Shown piece after piece: positions 1 to 8,385 of a stretch of DNA of 64,000 nt; position 1 is the first letter of the stretch, and each line of letters opens with the position of its first letter. Position numbers and translations under genes: made by a program. Where the stretch lies: NCBI GenBank assembly GCA_035690905.1, contig DASSKA010000009.1, forward strand, positions 1 to 64,000, given 5' to 3'. Source of the DNA: DASSKA01 sp035690905 (lineage in GTDB: Bacteria > Actinomycetota > Actinomycetes > Propionibacteriales > Nocardioidaceae). The notes below the pieces were generated by a model. It was given only the letters and a program-made list of their open reading frames with translations, did no database searches and had not been told where the DNA came from.

Positions 1-510
1 CACGATCGCGGACCGGACCTCGAAGGCCGCGGGAGCCACCCCGACGGTGCCGTGCATCGGGTCCATGGGGAGTACGACGGGGTCACCCGATCCGGGCGTG
101 AAGGCCACCGTGCCGGCCCGCCGGTCCACGTCGTACATCCAGACCCTTTCGGGCAGCGGCGGCTGCAGCGTCGCGGTGCTGTGTGTGGACGTGAGTGCGC
201 CGAACAGCGGCACGGTCGTCGAGGACGCGTAGTCCCGGGAGGGCGAGATGCTCACGAAGTGAACCGCCAGCGTGTCCCCCGGATGGGCGCCCTCCACGTG
301 GAACGGCCCGGTCTGCGGGTTGAGGAACGGGAACTCGCACACCTGCGAGACCAGGTCGCCGGAACCTTTGACCTTGCCCGCGTAGCAGTCCTCGGTCCAC
401 ACCTCCAGCACCGAACCCGGGCGGACGCTGCGCACCGGCTTCACCCCGCCGAAGGTCCACGCCAGCTCGTCGGCGGACGGCGTGTAGGTGACGACTTCGA
501 GCTCACTCAC
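1..510 (-). CDS. Acetamidase/formamidase family protein, N-terminal part (runs off window)
   Basis: The 170 visible residues read as the N-terminal half of the FmdA/AmdA family, which hydrolyses formamide or short amides to ammonia and the acid. The frame is open to the window edge. Family-like segments are the early W-x-F-G-G stretch, the P-F-H-V-E-G-A-x-P-G-D-T-L run near residue 70, and P-M-H-G-T-V-G-V-A-P near the edge; the P-H-x-G-T-V-G type segment is conserved in the family. I start it at the GTG at 510 because the nearby ATG at 523 stops after six codons, and a purine-rich GGAGA lies upstream. The substrate cannot be told. The C-terminus lies outside the window. Confidence 0.85.
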   Translation of the reverse strand, partial: MSELEVVTYTPSADELAWTFGGVKPVRSVRPGSVLEVWTEDCYAGKVKGSGDLVSQVCEFPFLNPQTGPFHVEGAHPGDTLAVHFVSISPSRDYASSTTVPLFGALTSTHSTATLQPPLPERVWMYDVDRRAGTVAFTPGSGDPVVLPMDPMHGTVGVAPAAFEVRSAIV

Positions 511-593
511 GGGCAGTCTCCATCTCCTCGGGAACGTTGGGAATCGTTGTCCCCCGTCCGTCGCACGTCAATGGCCGGGCCCCTGCTCCCGCG

Positions 594-2420
594 TCAGCGG
601 TACAGCGCGTCGAGCTGGTCCAAGTTGTTGGCCTCCACGACCCTCCGCCGTACCTTCATCGACGGTGTGAGCTCCCCGCTCTCCACGCTCAGGTCGTGGT
701 CGAGCAGGATCCACTTCTTGATGGTCTCCCAGCGGTTCAGCGTGGCGTTGAGCGCCTCGACGTACTCCCCGACCATCTCCCGCACCTGCGGCGAGGAGGC
801 CAGCTCGAGGTACGGCGTGCCGGCCATCCCATGCTGAGCGGCCCACTGCTCCATCGCGTCGGCGTCGAGGGTGATCATCGCGACGCAGAAGTTCCGCTCG
901 CTGCCGTGGACGAGGAACTGGCTGGCGTACGGACACAGCGCCTTGAACCGGGACTCGATCGCGCTCGGGGCGACGTACTTGCCGCCGGAGGTCTTGAACA
1001 GGTCCTTCTTCCGGTCGGTGATGCGCAGGAAGCCCCGGCCGTCGATCTCGCCGATGTCGCCGGTGTGCAGCCAGCCGTCCGACAGCGCCTGGGCGGTCTC
1101 GTCCGGGAGGTTGTGGTAGCCGGCCATCACGCACGGGCCCTTGATCAGCACCTCGCCGTCGTCGGCGATCTTGGCCTCGGTGCCGGGCAGCGGGGTGCCG
1201 ACGCTGCCGAGCTGGTAGTCGTCGGGGTCGTTGACGAACGCGCCGGCCGCGGTCTCGGTGAGCCCGTAGCCCTCGAGGATCAGGATGCCGGCGGCGTGGA
1301 ACCAGGCCGCGACGTCACGGTCGAGGGCGGCGGCGCCGCTGACGAAGAAACGCAGCCGGCCGCCGAACCGCTCGCGGATCTTCGCCAACACCAGCCGGTC
1401 GAACACCGCGCGCTGCACCCGCAGCAACACGGGGACCGGGCGGCTCTCGAAGCGGAGCCGGTCGGCCTGCAGGGCGACCCGGAACGCCTGGTCGAACAGC
1501 CTCTCCTTGACGCCTCCCTCGGCCTTGACCATGGTGACGATCCGGCCGTAGGCCTTCTCGAACACCCGCGGTGCGGCAGCCATGAACGTGGGGCGCACCA
1601 CCGCGAGGTTGTCGATGATCTTCTCCACCCGGCCGTCCACGGCGGTGGCGAAGCCGCAGGCGAGCTGGCTGGACAGCAGCACCTTCCCGAACGCGTGGGC
1701 CAGCGGCAGCCAGAGGTACTGCAGGTCGTCCTCGCGCAGCGTGCCGCGGGCCAGGATCGCGGCACCCTGGTAGGTCCAGGTGGAGTGCACCAGCCGGACC
1801 CCCTTGGGCCGGCCGGTCGTGCCCGAGGTGTAGATGATGGTCGCCAGCGAGTCACCGGCGCTGCCGGCCACCCGCTGCTCGACGACGTCCGGCTGCTTGG
1901 CGAGCAGCTGGTCACCGAGCTTCTCCAGGTCGCTGAGCGAGATCACCCAGTCGCCGTCGGGGGTGCCGTCGAAGGTGACCACCTTGCGCACCTGCGGGAT
2001 CCGGTCGCGCTGCTCGCGCAGCTTGGCGATCTGCGCGTCGTCCTCGGCGAACACGACCTGGCTCTCGGAGTCCTCCAGGATGTAGCCGATGTCGTCGGCG
2101 ATCGTCGACGGGTACAGCGTGGTGGTGGCCGCCCCCGCGCACATCACCGCGAGATCGGCGATCACCCACTCGTAGCGGGTGCTCGACGCGATGCCGACCC
2201 GCTGCTCCGGCTCGATGCCCAGCGCCACCAGTCCGGCGGCCAGCCGAGCGACCCGGTCACCGGTCTGCTGCCAGGTGACCGACTCCCAGTCCTCGCCGAC
2301 CGGGTACCGGAACGCCTCGCGCTCGGACGACTCTTTCACCCGGTCCAGGAACTGCCGGCCGACCGTCGGCGGGCGGTTGTCGATCACGCTGTAGTCGTAG
2401 CGGACGGCGCTGGTGGACAT
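594..2420 (-). CDS. Long-chain fatty acyl-CoA synthetase (FadD15-like, AMP-binding)
   Basis: A 608-aa ATP-dependent acyl-CoA ligase that activates fatty acids through an acyl-AMP intermediate. Visible motifs are the AMP-binding P-loop Y-T-S-G-T-T-G-R-P-K-G-V (near residue 180), G-Y-G-L-T-E-T (near 360), and the late G-W-L-H-T-G-D with R-K-K-D-L-F-K-T-S-G-G-K containing the adenylation lysine region. Length fits the FadD15 type. An in-frame start 26 codons upstream exists, but the ATG at 2420 has AGGGAGAG directly before it and a typical N-terminus. It lies alone between the amidase gene and the DapB-like gene. Exact chain length preference is unknown. Confidence 0.93.
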   Translation of the reverse strand: MSTSAVRYDYSVIDNRPPTVGRQFLDRVKESSEREAFRYPVGEDWESVTWQQTGDRVARLAAGLVALGIEPEQRVGIASSTRYEWVIADLAVMCAGAATTTLYPSTIADDIGYILEDSESQVVFAEDDAQIAKLREQRDRIPQVRKVVTFDGTPDGDWVISLSDLEKLGDQLLAKQPDVVEQRVAGSAGDSLATIIYTSGTTGRPKGVRLVHSTWTYQGAAILARGTLREDDLQYLWLPLAHAFGKVLLSSQLACGFATAVDGRVEKIIDNLAVVRPTFMAAAPRVFEKAYGRIVTMVKAEGGVKERLFDQAFRVALQADRLRFESRPVPVLLRVQRAVFDRLVLAKIRERFGGRLRFFVSGAAALDRDVAAWFHAAGILILEGYGLTETAAGAFVNDPDDYQLGSVGTPLPGTEAKIADDGEVLIKGPCVMAGYHNLPDETAQALSDGWLHTGDIGEIDGRGFLRITDRKKDLFKTSGGKYVAPSAIESRFKALCPYASQFLVHGSERNFCVAMITLDADAMEQWAAQHGMAGTPYLELASSPQVREMVGEYVEALNATLNRWETIKKWILLDHDLSVESGELTPSMKVRRRVVEANNLDQLDALYR

Positions 2421-2566
2421 TGCTCTCCCTGCCTCGTCGTCACAGCTGGCCCGCGGGCATGGCCGGGCGCCCCCGGGGTCGCTGCCTGTGCAGGACAAGG
2501 TAGAGCACTTTGCTACTCACCGGTAGGGTCCGGGGGTCTGCTTCGCCTGAAGAAGGGGCTGCTTCG

Positions 2567-3364
2567 TCAGAAGAGCAGCGAGTCCAGCCCCCTGCGGACA
2601 CCCGCCTGCTCGGGGACCCTGCGGATCGCGAGCAGGGTGCCCGCGACGTACGGGTCGGCCGTCAAGCCCGGGTCGTGGCGCAGCACCAGCCGCTCTCCCG
2701 GCCCGCCGAACACGATCTCGGTGGACACCACGAAGCTCGGCAGGCGCACCGAGTGGATGCGCGTGCCGCCGACCTCCGCCCCACGAGCCTCCGGCGGTCC
2801 GTGCACCTGTGTCGCGGGCACGGTCGTCTGCGGCTGCCGCACCTGCGCGAGCGTCTCGGCCAGCTCCCGCGACGTCCCGCTCGGCACGTCCGGCTTGGTG
2901 TCGCTGGCGTAGTCGATGATCTCCCAGTGCCCTAGGTGCTCCGCGGCCGTCGCGGCGGCGCGGCGCAGGATGGCGGCCATCACGGAGAAGTTGCCTGCAG
3001 CGATCACGCCGACATCCCGCTCGCGCGCCAGCCGGTCCAGCTCCGCGTAGTCGTGGACGGTCAGCCCGCTGGAGCCGACCACGGCGTGCACGCCGGCCTC
3101 GACCGCGGCCCAGATGTTGTCCCTCACCGCGGAGGCGCTGGTGTAGTCGACGAGCACGTCGACATTCGCCGCCTCCAACGCCTCCCGGACGCCGGCGTGC
3201 ACGGCGCCCGTGCTCGTCTCGGCCCCGGCCGCCTCGGCCAGGGTCTGGCCTGCGGCGCTCCTCGCCACCCCGGCGGTGAGGGTCAGGTCGTCGGCGTCGT
3301 CGATGGCCTTGACGATGGGTCCGGCGGTCCAGCCGGTGACTCCGGCGAAGCAGACATTCAGCAT
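2567..3364 (-). CDS. Dihydrodipicolinate-reductase-like protein (DapB family paralogue)
   Basis: A 265-aa protein with the two-domain DapB layout: an N-terminal Rossmann nucleotide loop G-V-T-G-W-T-A-G (residues about 8-15), then V-D-Y-T-S, G-S-S-G-L and the substrate loop K-P-D-V-P-S-G-T. In true DapB the catalytic loop carries an H-H pair four residues before the lysine (His159/Lys163 in E. coli). Here that segment reads Y-A-S-D-T-K, so the lysine is kept and the histidines are lost. Assignment to the fold is firm. Its role in lysine synthesis is doubtful, and it may act on another imine or ketone. No lysine genes are adjacent. Ends 145 bp from the fadD-like start. Confidence 0.85.
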   Translation of the reverse strand: MLNVCFAGVTGWTAGPIVKAIDDADDLTLTAGVARSAAGQTLAEAAGAETSTGAVHAGVREALEAANVDVLVDYTSASAVRDNIWAAVEAGVHAVVGSSGLTVHDYAELDRLARERDVGVIAAGNFSVMAAILRRAAATAAEHLGHWEIIDYASDTKPDVPSGTSRELAETLAQVRQPQTTVPATQVHGPPEARGAEVGGTRIHSVRLPSFVVSTEIVFGGPGERLVLRHDPGLTADPYVAGTLLAIRRVPEQAGVRRGLDSLLF

Positions 3365-3382
3365 GGCTCGACGGTAGACGGC

Positions 3383-4060
3383 TCAAGGTGTAGCGGGGAC
3401 CGGGGTCTTCGCGTGCCCTCCGTCGTACTCCTGGGCGGCCTTCAGCGCCCGCGGCGCGAGCCCGTCCACCTTGAGCAGCTCCGGCATCAGGCTTCGGTCG
3501 GTGGTGAACGCCTTGAACATCGCGGAGACGGTGACGCCGTGGCCGGGACGGTGCTCGACGACGATCGGGTCGCCGGCCCGCAGGGTGCCCTCCTCGAGGA
3601 CGCGTAGGTACGGCCCCGGGCGCGCCTCCGCCGTGAACCGCTTCACCCACCTGGCGTTCTCGTAGCCGGTCACCGCGAGCCAGTTCTTGAACACGTTGCA
3701 CGGGATCCGAACCTCGGCCACCTCGAGCAGCGTGGTGCCGATCTGCCAGCGTTCGCCCAGCTCGGCCTCGTTGACGTCGATGCCGACCGTGGTCAGGTTC
3801 TCGCCGAACAGGCCCGGCGGGACCTGCCTGCCCAGCTGCGCGCTCCAGTAGTCCAGGTCCTCCCGGGCGAACGCGTACACCGCCTGGTAGATCCCGCCGT
3901 GGTTCACGGTGTCCGCGACCTGGTCGCCGTCGATGCCGAGCTCCCGGACGGTCACCGGCTCGGTCACCGACCGCTTCTTGATGGCCGTACGACGGAGATT
4001 GCCGGCCCACGCCTCGTTACGAGGCAGGCCGATGTTCACGGACATGACGCGGGGGTGCAC
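3383..4060 (-). CDS. MOSC domain-containing protein
   Basis: About 225 aa with the MOSC fold (molybdenum cofactor sulfurase C-terminal; YiiM-like). It shows the N-terminal S-V-N-I-G-L-P strand, G-I-D-G-D-Q-V-A-D-T-V-N-H-G-G, and the conserved cysteine in V-R-I-P-C-N-V-F-K-N-W near residue 125. Such proteins bind Moco or detoxify N-hydroxylated compounds; this is family knowledge, not shown here. I choose the GTG at 4060 because AGGA sits 8 nt before it and it places five residues before S-V-N-I-G. The ATG at 4045 or 4069 is possible. It lies 18 bp upstream of the DapB-like gene and is co-oriented, so co-transcription is likely. Confidence 0.85.
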   Translation of the reverse strand: MHPRVMSVNIGLPRNEAWAGNLRRTAIKKRSVTEPVTVRELGIDGDQVADTVNHGGIYQAVYAFAREDLDYWSAQLGRQVPPGLFGENLTTVGIDVNEAELGERWQIGTTLLEVAEVRIPCNVFKNWLAVTGYENARWVKRFTAEARPGPYLRVLEEGTLRAGDPIVVEHRPGHGVTVSAMFKAFTTDRSLMPELLKVDGLAPRALKAAQEYDGGHAKTPVPATP

Positions 4061-4153
4061 GGGCGGCATCCTGCCGGATCCGCTTGCTTCGTGCAGGCGA
4101 ATTCCTGCTCGGGGGCCCGCGCTCGCCACGCGGCCGACGGACGCGGAAGTGGC

Positions 4154-4459
4154 TCAGGAACTCGTAGGCCTTGGTCTGGCCGCGGACTTCCTGCTCGTCC
4201 AGATCATGGTGAGGCCAGCTTGATCATCCGGAAGCTTGGTCATGGTGATGGTCGCGATGTCTCCTTCGCTGTCCCACACGAGCTGCCTTTCCGGCACACC
4301 ACGGAGCACGTCGACAGCCGCGAAGACGACTTGGCCGACGACGTCCACGGCGTAGGAGATGGGGACGTCCGCGCTTCCGCTCGACGAGCCCACAGACAGC
4401 ACTCCCCACCCGTCGTGATCCAAGGTGAGCTTGAGCTCCGTCAGATGGCTTCCCCGCAC
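4154..4459 (-). CDS. Small hypothetical protein, possibly frameshifted near its end
   Basis: About 101 aa from a GTG preceded by GAGGTGG; a TTG at 4474 is the alternative. I do not recognise it. The body (T-E-L-K-L-T-L-D-x-D-G-W-G-V-L-S-V-G, S-Y-A-V-D-V-V-G-Q-V) is protein-like, but the last 15 residues are arginine/serine-rich and unlike the rest. A second frame, open from 4224 downwards, reads D-E-Q-E-V-R-G-Q-T-K-A-Y-E-F-L-S-H-F, which looks much more like a natural C-terminus, so a frameshift between about 4195 and 4224 is plausible. GC at third positions is lower than in neighbours. A 29-codon ORF (4471-4560) just upstream may be part of the same relic. Confidence 0.45.
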   Translation of the reverse strand: MRGSHLTELKLTLDHDGWGVLSVGSSSGSADVPISYAVDVVGQVVFAAVDVLRGVPERQLVWDSEGDIATITMTKLPDDQAGLTMIWTSRKSAARPRPTSS

Positions 4460-4556
4460 GACGATCCACCTCAACTCTCCACGGTAAGGATCGGCACGAC
4501 CTCAATCCCTACACGGAAGGCTCGATCAGCGCCAACGATCCGCCGGGATGCGTCTG

Positions 4557-5975
4557 TCATGTGCGTCGGTGGAATCTGGTCTTGCCGGTGGGCAGGTACT
4601 CGACGCGGTAGCGGGGGTCGTGGGCGCGGTGGTGGTGCCAGGGACACAGCAGTACCCCGTCGGTGACGCTGGTGTTGCCGCCCTGGGACCAGGGGCTCGT
4701 GTGGTGGGCCTCGGTCAGGTAGGCGGGTTTGGTGCAACCCTCGGCGGTGCAGCCCTTGTCACGGATGCCCAGGGCCAGCCGCTGCGGCGGGGTGTGCAGC
4801 CGGACCTTGCGGCCCAGGTGCAGGACCTCCCCGCGGCTGTCGAGCACCGCGGGCACGATGCCGGCCTCACACGCCAGCCGCAGCGCCGCGGACGCGGAGA
4901 CCTGGGCGCCGGTGTCGAGCAGGCAGGCGCCTTCCAGCTCCCCGCGCAGCTGCTCGAGGGTCATGGTGACCACCACGGTCGCGTTCAACCCGCCCAGCTT
5001 CGGCAGCCGCTCGGCCGGATACCGCTCGATCAACGCCACGAACGCCTGCCCCAGCCGCTCCGGCCGCGAGACCAACCGCCGTTCCCGCTCCGCGTCCGCC
5101 CGGTCCTCCGCACCGGCCCCGGCCGAGTCCGTCGGTGTCGGCGCGGTCGGCCCGTCAGTGCCGCTCGCCTCGGGATGCGGGTGCTGCCAGTCGTCGGCGC
5201 CCAGCGGGTGCCGGTCCGGATGCATCATCCGAGCCTTGACGGCCGCGGCGGCTCGGTGGCGGGGCGCCAGGATCGCCTCGAGCATCTTCATCAGCTGCGA
5301 GGCGGTCACCGCCGGAATCTTGAACCGGCCGGTGGTGGTGCCATCGCCGTTGTCGTGCAGCTGCAGGGAGGTCTTGCGGGCCGCGTCGCGTTCCTCGCCG
5401 GCCAGCTTCTTGCCCAGCCGCCGATCCGCCTCGTCCGGGTCGAGCACCTCGAACAGGTGCTTGCCGAGCACCTTCAACGCCCCGGCGTCGAGCTCGCCGG
5501 CCTGCGCCAGCAGGTAGGCCTCCCCGGCCCGCCGGGTCTCCTCGGCGATCCCGGACGGCAGCGCCCGCACCGCCTTCACGATCACCCGGGCCTGCTCCTC
5601 GAGCACGGTGCCGGCCGCCAGCGCGGCCCGGGTGGCCTCGAACTCCCCGCCCAGCGCCGTGGCCAGCTGCACATCCGCGTGCGCGCCCGGCCGGGTCTGC
5701 CGGGTCCGGCCCGCCAACCACGCCCCCGTCGAGGCCGACGCATCCTGCGTGGCCACATCCCGCTCATCGGCGGCGGCCAGGGTCCGCAGCCGCAGCTCGG
5801 CGACCCGGGCCTGCGCCTTCGTCAACGCCAGCACCGCCTCCGCCGCCTCACCCTCGGTCATCGACACACACGAGGCGGCCTCCACCCGGTCCAGCGCGCC
5901 GGTCAACGCCCGGGTGAACCGCACCAGCACATGCCCGGTCCCGGTGACCGGAGGCTCGGTGGTCGTCGACGTCAT
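4557..5975 (-). CDS. DUF222 / HNH endonuclease domain protein (13E12 repeat family)
   Basis: A 472-aa protein. The N-terminal two thirds are the helical DUF222 domain (A-E-L-R-L-R-T-L-A-A-A-D and G-A-W-L-A-G-R-T-R early on). A poorly conserved acidic linker follows near residues 270-300. The C-terminus is an HNH nuclease module with C-T-A-E-G-C, then A-H-H-T-S-P-W-S-Q-G-G-N-T and C-P-W-H-H-H-R-A-H-D, giving the His-Asn-His metal site. The family is present in many copies in actinobacteria and is suspected of mobility, but its function is not established. The ATG at 5975 has a TAGCGT hexamer only 6 nt upstream, so the transcript may be leaderless. Confidence 0.9.
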   Translation of the reverse strand: MTSTTTEPPVTGTGHVLVRFTRALTGALDRVEAASCVSMTEGEAAEAVLALTKAQARVAELRLRTLAAADERDVATQDASASTGAWLAGRTRQTRPGAHADVQLATALGGEFEATRAALAAGTVLEEQARVIVKAVRALPSGIAEETRRAGEAYLLAQAGELDAGALKVLGKHLFEVLDPDEADRRLGKKLAGEERDAARKTSLQLHDNGDGTTTGRFKIPAVTASQLMKMLEAILAPRHRAAAAVKARMMHPDRHPLGADDWQHPHPEASGTDGPTAPTPTDSAGAGAEDRADAERERRLVSRPERLGQAFVALIERYPAERLPKLGGLNATVVVTMTLEQLRGELEGACLLDTGAQVSASAALRLACEAGIVPAVLDSRGEVLHLGRKVRLHTPPQRLALGIRDKGCTAEGCTKPAYLTEAHHTSPWSQGGNTSVTDGVLLCPWHHHRAHDPRYRVEYLPTGKTRFHRRT

Positions 5976-6220
5976 ACCGACACGCTAGACACCACCACCG
6001 ACACTTTCCGGCCCTGTATTCGACCTCGACGGCCATCTCAGATCACGATTCGATAACGGCGGGAGACGGCCCAGGCTTCCGGCCCGTCAGGACACCGACA
6101 CCCGAGCGGTGTGGGCGCTATGTGGCAATGGCGCTCCAGTGTTCATCGGAACGGCCGGCGGGGCGGTCCCGGCTTACACCGGTCTACCCGGGTCACCAGC
6201 GGGCAGGCGATACTCGAACC
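5976..6220. other. Intergenic region with no recognised gene
   Basis: This stretch separates the DUF222 gene (leftward) from a small rightward ORF. It holds the putative leaderless promoter of the DUF222 gene at its left edge (TAGCGT on the minus strand). I see no other convincing ORF, hairpin or repeat. Confidence 0.6.
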
Positions 6221-6421
6221 ATGCTGGTCGCCACACTCACTCTGCCGAGTGCGTTCGTGCTCACCATCATGGCGTTCACGTCCGTCGGCGCTCGGCGGCG
6301 TGGTTCAGGCACCACACTCAGCGTGCTTGCCGGAATCTGCTTCCCGGTGGCTTGGACTCTGTGGTATCTGAGGGACACACGTCCCGGGGTCATCGAGCAG
6401 CGCGAGCATCCAGCACGATAG
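6221..6421 (+). CDS. Small hypothetical membrane protein
   Basis: A 66-aa ORF beginning at an ATG after a GGCAGG-containing stretch. It encodes two hydrophobic segments (about residues 3-20 and 34-50) separated by a basic R-R-R-G loop, with a charged C-terminal tail, as expected for a two-pass membrane peptide. No family is recognised. It converges on the NUDIX-like gene, with 20 bp between the stop codons. An in-frame upstream extension to 6122 has no hydrophobic character and no ribosome site, so I exclude it. Moderate confidence that it is expressed. Confidence 0.5.
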   Translation: MLVATLTLPSAFVLTIMAFTSVGARRRGSGTTLSVLAGICFPVAWTLWYLRDTRPGVIEQREHPAR

Positions 6422-6441
6422 GGAGCCTCGAGTAGGCCGGC

Positions 6442-6915
6442 TCAGCAAGCAATTCCGAGGACGTGTGCCGCGAGTGGCCACCAGTGGCGCTCGCCCAGCT
6501 CCCTGCGCGCTGCGTGAGCAGGGAGCCACCGGCCCGACAAGGAGCGTTCAGCCCTGATGTGCCAAACGGCGAAGTGCGCATCCGGCACCGGCCACGGGTA
6601 GTCGTCGGCCGGCTCCGTCACCACGTTCTTGACGTATCCGAGCAGGGTGGCCGGCTGCGGGGCGCCGAGAGCGCTGAGCACGAGCGCCGCCAGGGCTTCT
6701 TCCACCGGCGAGTCCCCCACTCGGGCGCTCGGAATGTCGAGTCCCTGACCGTCGTCGCGGACGATCGTCAGGATGTCGTCGCCTCGGGTCGCGAGCAGCC
6801 GGACGATGCACGTCGGGGTAGGCACCGCCGCGCCGGGCGCAGCCAACACCACGTGGGCGCTACCTCCAGCCGGCAACCACGGTGCGTCGGAACGACTCGC
6901 CAGGACGCTCGTCAC
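6442..6915 (-). CDS. NUDIX-hydrolase-like protein, degenerate catalytic box
   Basis: A 157-aa protein starting at the GTG at 6915, which overlaps the TAG of the upstream methyltransferase by one base (TAGTG), so translation is probably coupled. The arrangement I-V-R-D-D-G-Q-G-L-D-I-P-S-A-R-V, then an E-E-A-L-A-A-L-V helix and a late D-Y-P-W-P-V-P-D-A-H-F-A-V-W-H segment resembles actinobacterial proteins annotated as NUDIX. The canonical R-E-x-x-E-E-x-G helix that binds Mg2+ is not present. It may therefore be inactive or use a variant site. The fold assignment is from pattern only. Confidence 0.6.
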   Translation of the reverse strand: MTSVLASRSDAPWLPAGGSAHVVLAAPGAAVPTPTCIVRLLATRGDDILTIVRDDGQGLDIPSARVGDSPVEEALAALVLSALGAPQPATLLGYVKNVVTEPADDYPWPVPDAHFAVWHIRAERSLSGRWLPAHAARRELGERHWWPLAAHVLGIAC

Positions 6916-7742
6916 TAGCAGGCCACCGCCTGCAGCGTGTAGCTGTGCGGCAGCCGCCACGGCCGGTCCGCGAGCCGCCACTCTCCGTTCGGCAACCGCT
7001 CCATCTGCCCGGGCAGCGCCTCCCACGGCACACTGTCGTGCTCGACCAGGCCGGTGATGCGCAAGCCCTGGTCCAGCAGCGCGGTGACAATCTCACCGAG
7101 GCCGTGGTTCCACTCGTGGGTGACGTTGTGCTCGAACTCCACGTCGGTCTCGACGTACGTGCCGCCCTCGTCCCAGACCGTCGGCTCCGCGCGCTCGAAG
7201 TACGGATAGTCGACGACCAGCAGCCCGTCCGGCCGCACATCCGCCAACGCCCAGAGCATCGGATGACCCTCGCGGATGAACAACCGCCCGCGGGGCGCGA
7301 GCAGCCGCGCGACGACCTCCGCCCAGCGTCGTACGTCGGGTAGCCAGCACAGCGCTCCGATACCCGTGAAGACCAGGTCGAAGGCGTGGTTGGGCAGGAC
7401 CGAAGCCGCGTCGTGCACGTCGGACACCACGAACTGCACCTCCTCGCCCGTCTCGGCCACCAACGCCCTCGCCTGCTCGACCGCGGGCACGCTGAAGTCG
7501 ACGCCGGTCATGCTGGCGCCCAGCCGCGAGAGCGACAGCGTGTCGGTACCGATGTGGCACTGCAGGTGCACACCTCGCAGCCCGTCGACGGAGCCGAGCA
7601 GCGGCAGGTCGAAGCGGACCACGTCGGAGATGAAGCCGGGGTCGGCGCGGAACCGGTCCAACGCATAGTCGGCGGACGCGGCGTGGGCGGGCACCCGCTC
7701 GTCCCAGTTGGCCCGGTTGACGGTTCGGTAATCGTCGTCCAC
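6915..7742 (-). CDS. Class I SAM-dependent methyltransferase
   Basis: A 275-aa Rossmann methyltransferase. The SAM-binding first strand is atypical (G-V-H-L-Q-C-H-I-G-T-D-T-L), followed by the acidic strand-2 end G-V-D-F-S, then V-S-D-V-H-D and the strand-4 region F-D-L-V-F-T-G-I-G-A-L-C-W-L-P-D. These fit the Methyltransf_11/25 group. The substrate is unknown. It starts at GTG 7742, 39 bp from the cupin gene, and overlaps the next gene by one base; cupin, methyltransferase and NUDIX-like genes probably form one leftward transcript. Confidence 0.88.
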   Translation of the reverse strand: MDDDYRTVNRANWDERVPAHAASADYALDRFRADPGFISDVVRFDLPLLGSVDGLRGVHLQCHIGTDTLSLSRLGASMTGVDFSVPAVEQARALVAETGEEVQFVVSDVHDAASVLPNHAFDLVFTGIGALCWLPDVRRWAEVVARLLAPRGRLFIREGHPMLWALADVRPDGLLVVDYPYFERAEPTVWDEGGTYVETDVEFEHNVTHEWNHGLGEIVTALLDQGLRITGLVEHDSVPWEALPGQMERLPNGEWRLADRPWRLPHSYTLQAVAC

Positions 7743-7781
7743 GTACGAGACGCTATCGCTCGTACGACGGACGGGGCAGCT

Positions 7782-8303
7782 TCAGCGACGCGCTCCGGGC
7801 GGCGGGTTCAGGTGGTAGCGCTCGACCAGGTCGTCCAGCCACGGCGGGGTGTCGAACACCAGCCCGTGCTTCGCCGCGAGAGCGGCCATCTGCTCGGGGT
7901 CCGGCGCGCCGGCGGCCATCAGCTCGCCCATGCCCCAGAAGAAGTGCTCGAAGCCCGCCGGGCTGAGCACCTCGATCATCCGAGCGGGGACGGAGCCGGC
8001 GTTCCACATCGTGTGCGTCTCACCGCGCGGCTTGGTGACGTACCCACCTGCGCCCAGCACCACCTCCCGGTCGCCGGACCGGAAGCCGATCTCCCCCTCC
8101 AGCACGATCGAGTACTCGTCCTCACGGGTGTGCCGGTGCGGCGGCACGCACGCCCCCACCGGGAACGGATGCTCGACGATCGACACCTGACCGTTGGTCT
8201 GGTCGCCGAACAGCTTGAACACCACGCCGATCGAACCGAGGCTGCGCTCCTCCCCCTCTCCGGGCCGTACGACGGTGAGCGGTGGCGCCTCGACAGCTTC
8301 CAT
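7782..8303 (-). CDS. Cupin domain-containing protein
   Basis: A 173-aa single-domain cupin. Motif 1 is seen as P-P-H-R-H-T-R-E-D-E-Y-S-I-V-L-E-G (two histidines and a glutamate for a metal) and motif 2 as K-P-R-G-E-T-H-T-M-W-N-A-G. The enzyme may be a dioxygenase, isomerase or sensor; nothing decides. I use the ATG at 8303 because GGAGG lies 6 nt before it; ATGs at 8309 and 8327 lack this. It is transcribed divergently from a TetR gene with a candidate operator between them, so it is probably the TetR target and first gene of the cupin-methyltransferase-NUDIX operon. Confidence 0.85.
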   Translation of the reverse strand: MEAVEAPPLTVVRPGEGEERSLGSIGVVFKLFGDQTNGQVSIVEHPFPVGACVPPHRHTREDEYSIVLEGEIGFRSGDREVVLGAGGYVTKPRGETHTMWNAGSVPARMIEVLSPAGFEHFFWGMGELMAAGAPDPEQMAALAAKHGLVFDTPPWLDDLVERYHLNPPPGARR

Positions 8304-8321
8304 CTCCATCCTCCATTCGGA

Positions 8322-8335
8322 GTACACTTATGTTC
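8322..8335. promoter_or_regulatory. Candidate TetR operator between cupin and tetR genes
   Basis: GTACACTTATGTTC is an imperfect dyad (GTACA, 4-nt spacer, TGTTC; half-sites differ at one position). It lies 18 nt upstream of the cupin ATG and 50 nt upstream of the tetR start in an AT-richer stretch. Location and symmetry fit autoregulation by the divergent TetR protein; binding is inferred only. Confidence 0.45.
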
Positions 8336-8385
8336 ATCCAAATGTCGTGCCTCTGAGAGCCGGTGTCAATACTTTGACCGAACGG

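Noticed and set aside
537..2912. Long plus-strand frame of 791 codons
   Set aside because: It is the antisense of the acyl-CoA synthetase and DapB-like genes, with no domain-like sequence.
4557..5975. Mobile element (HNH homing nuclease)
   Set aside because: The DUF222-HNH family is suspected of mobility, but no intron, intein, terminal repeats or target duplication is visible.
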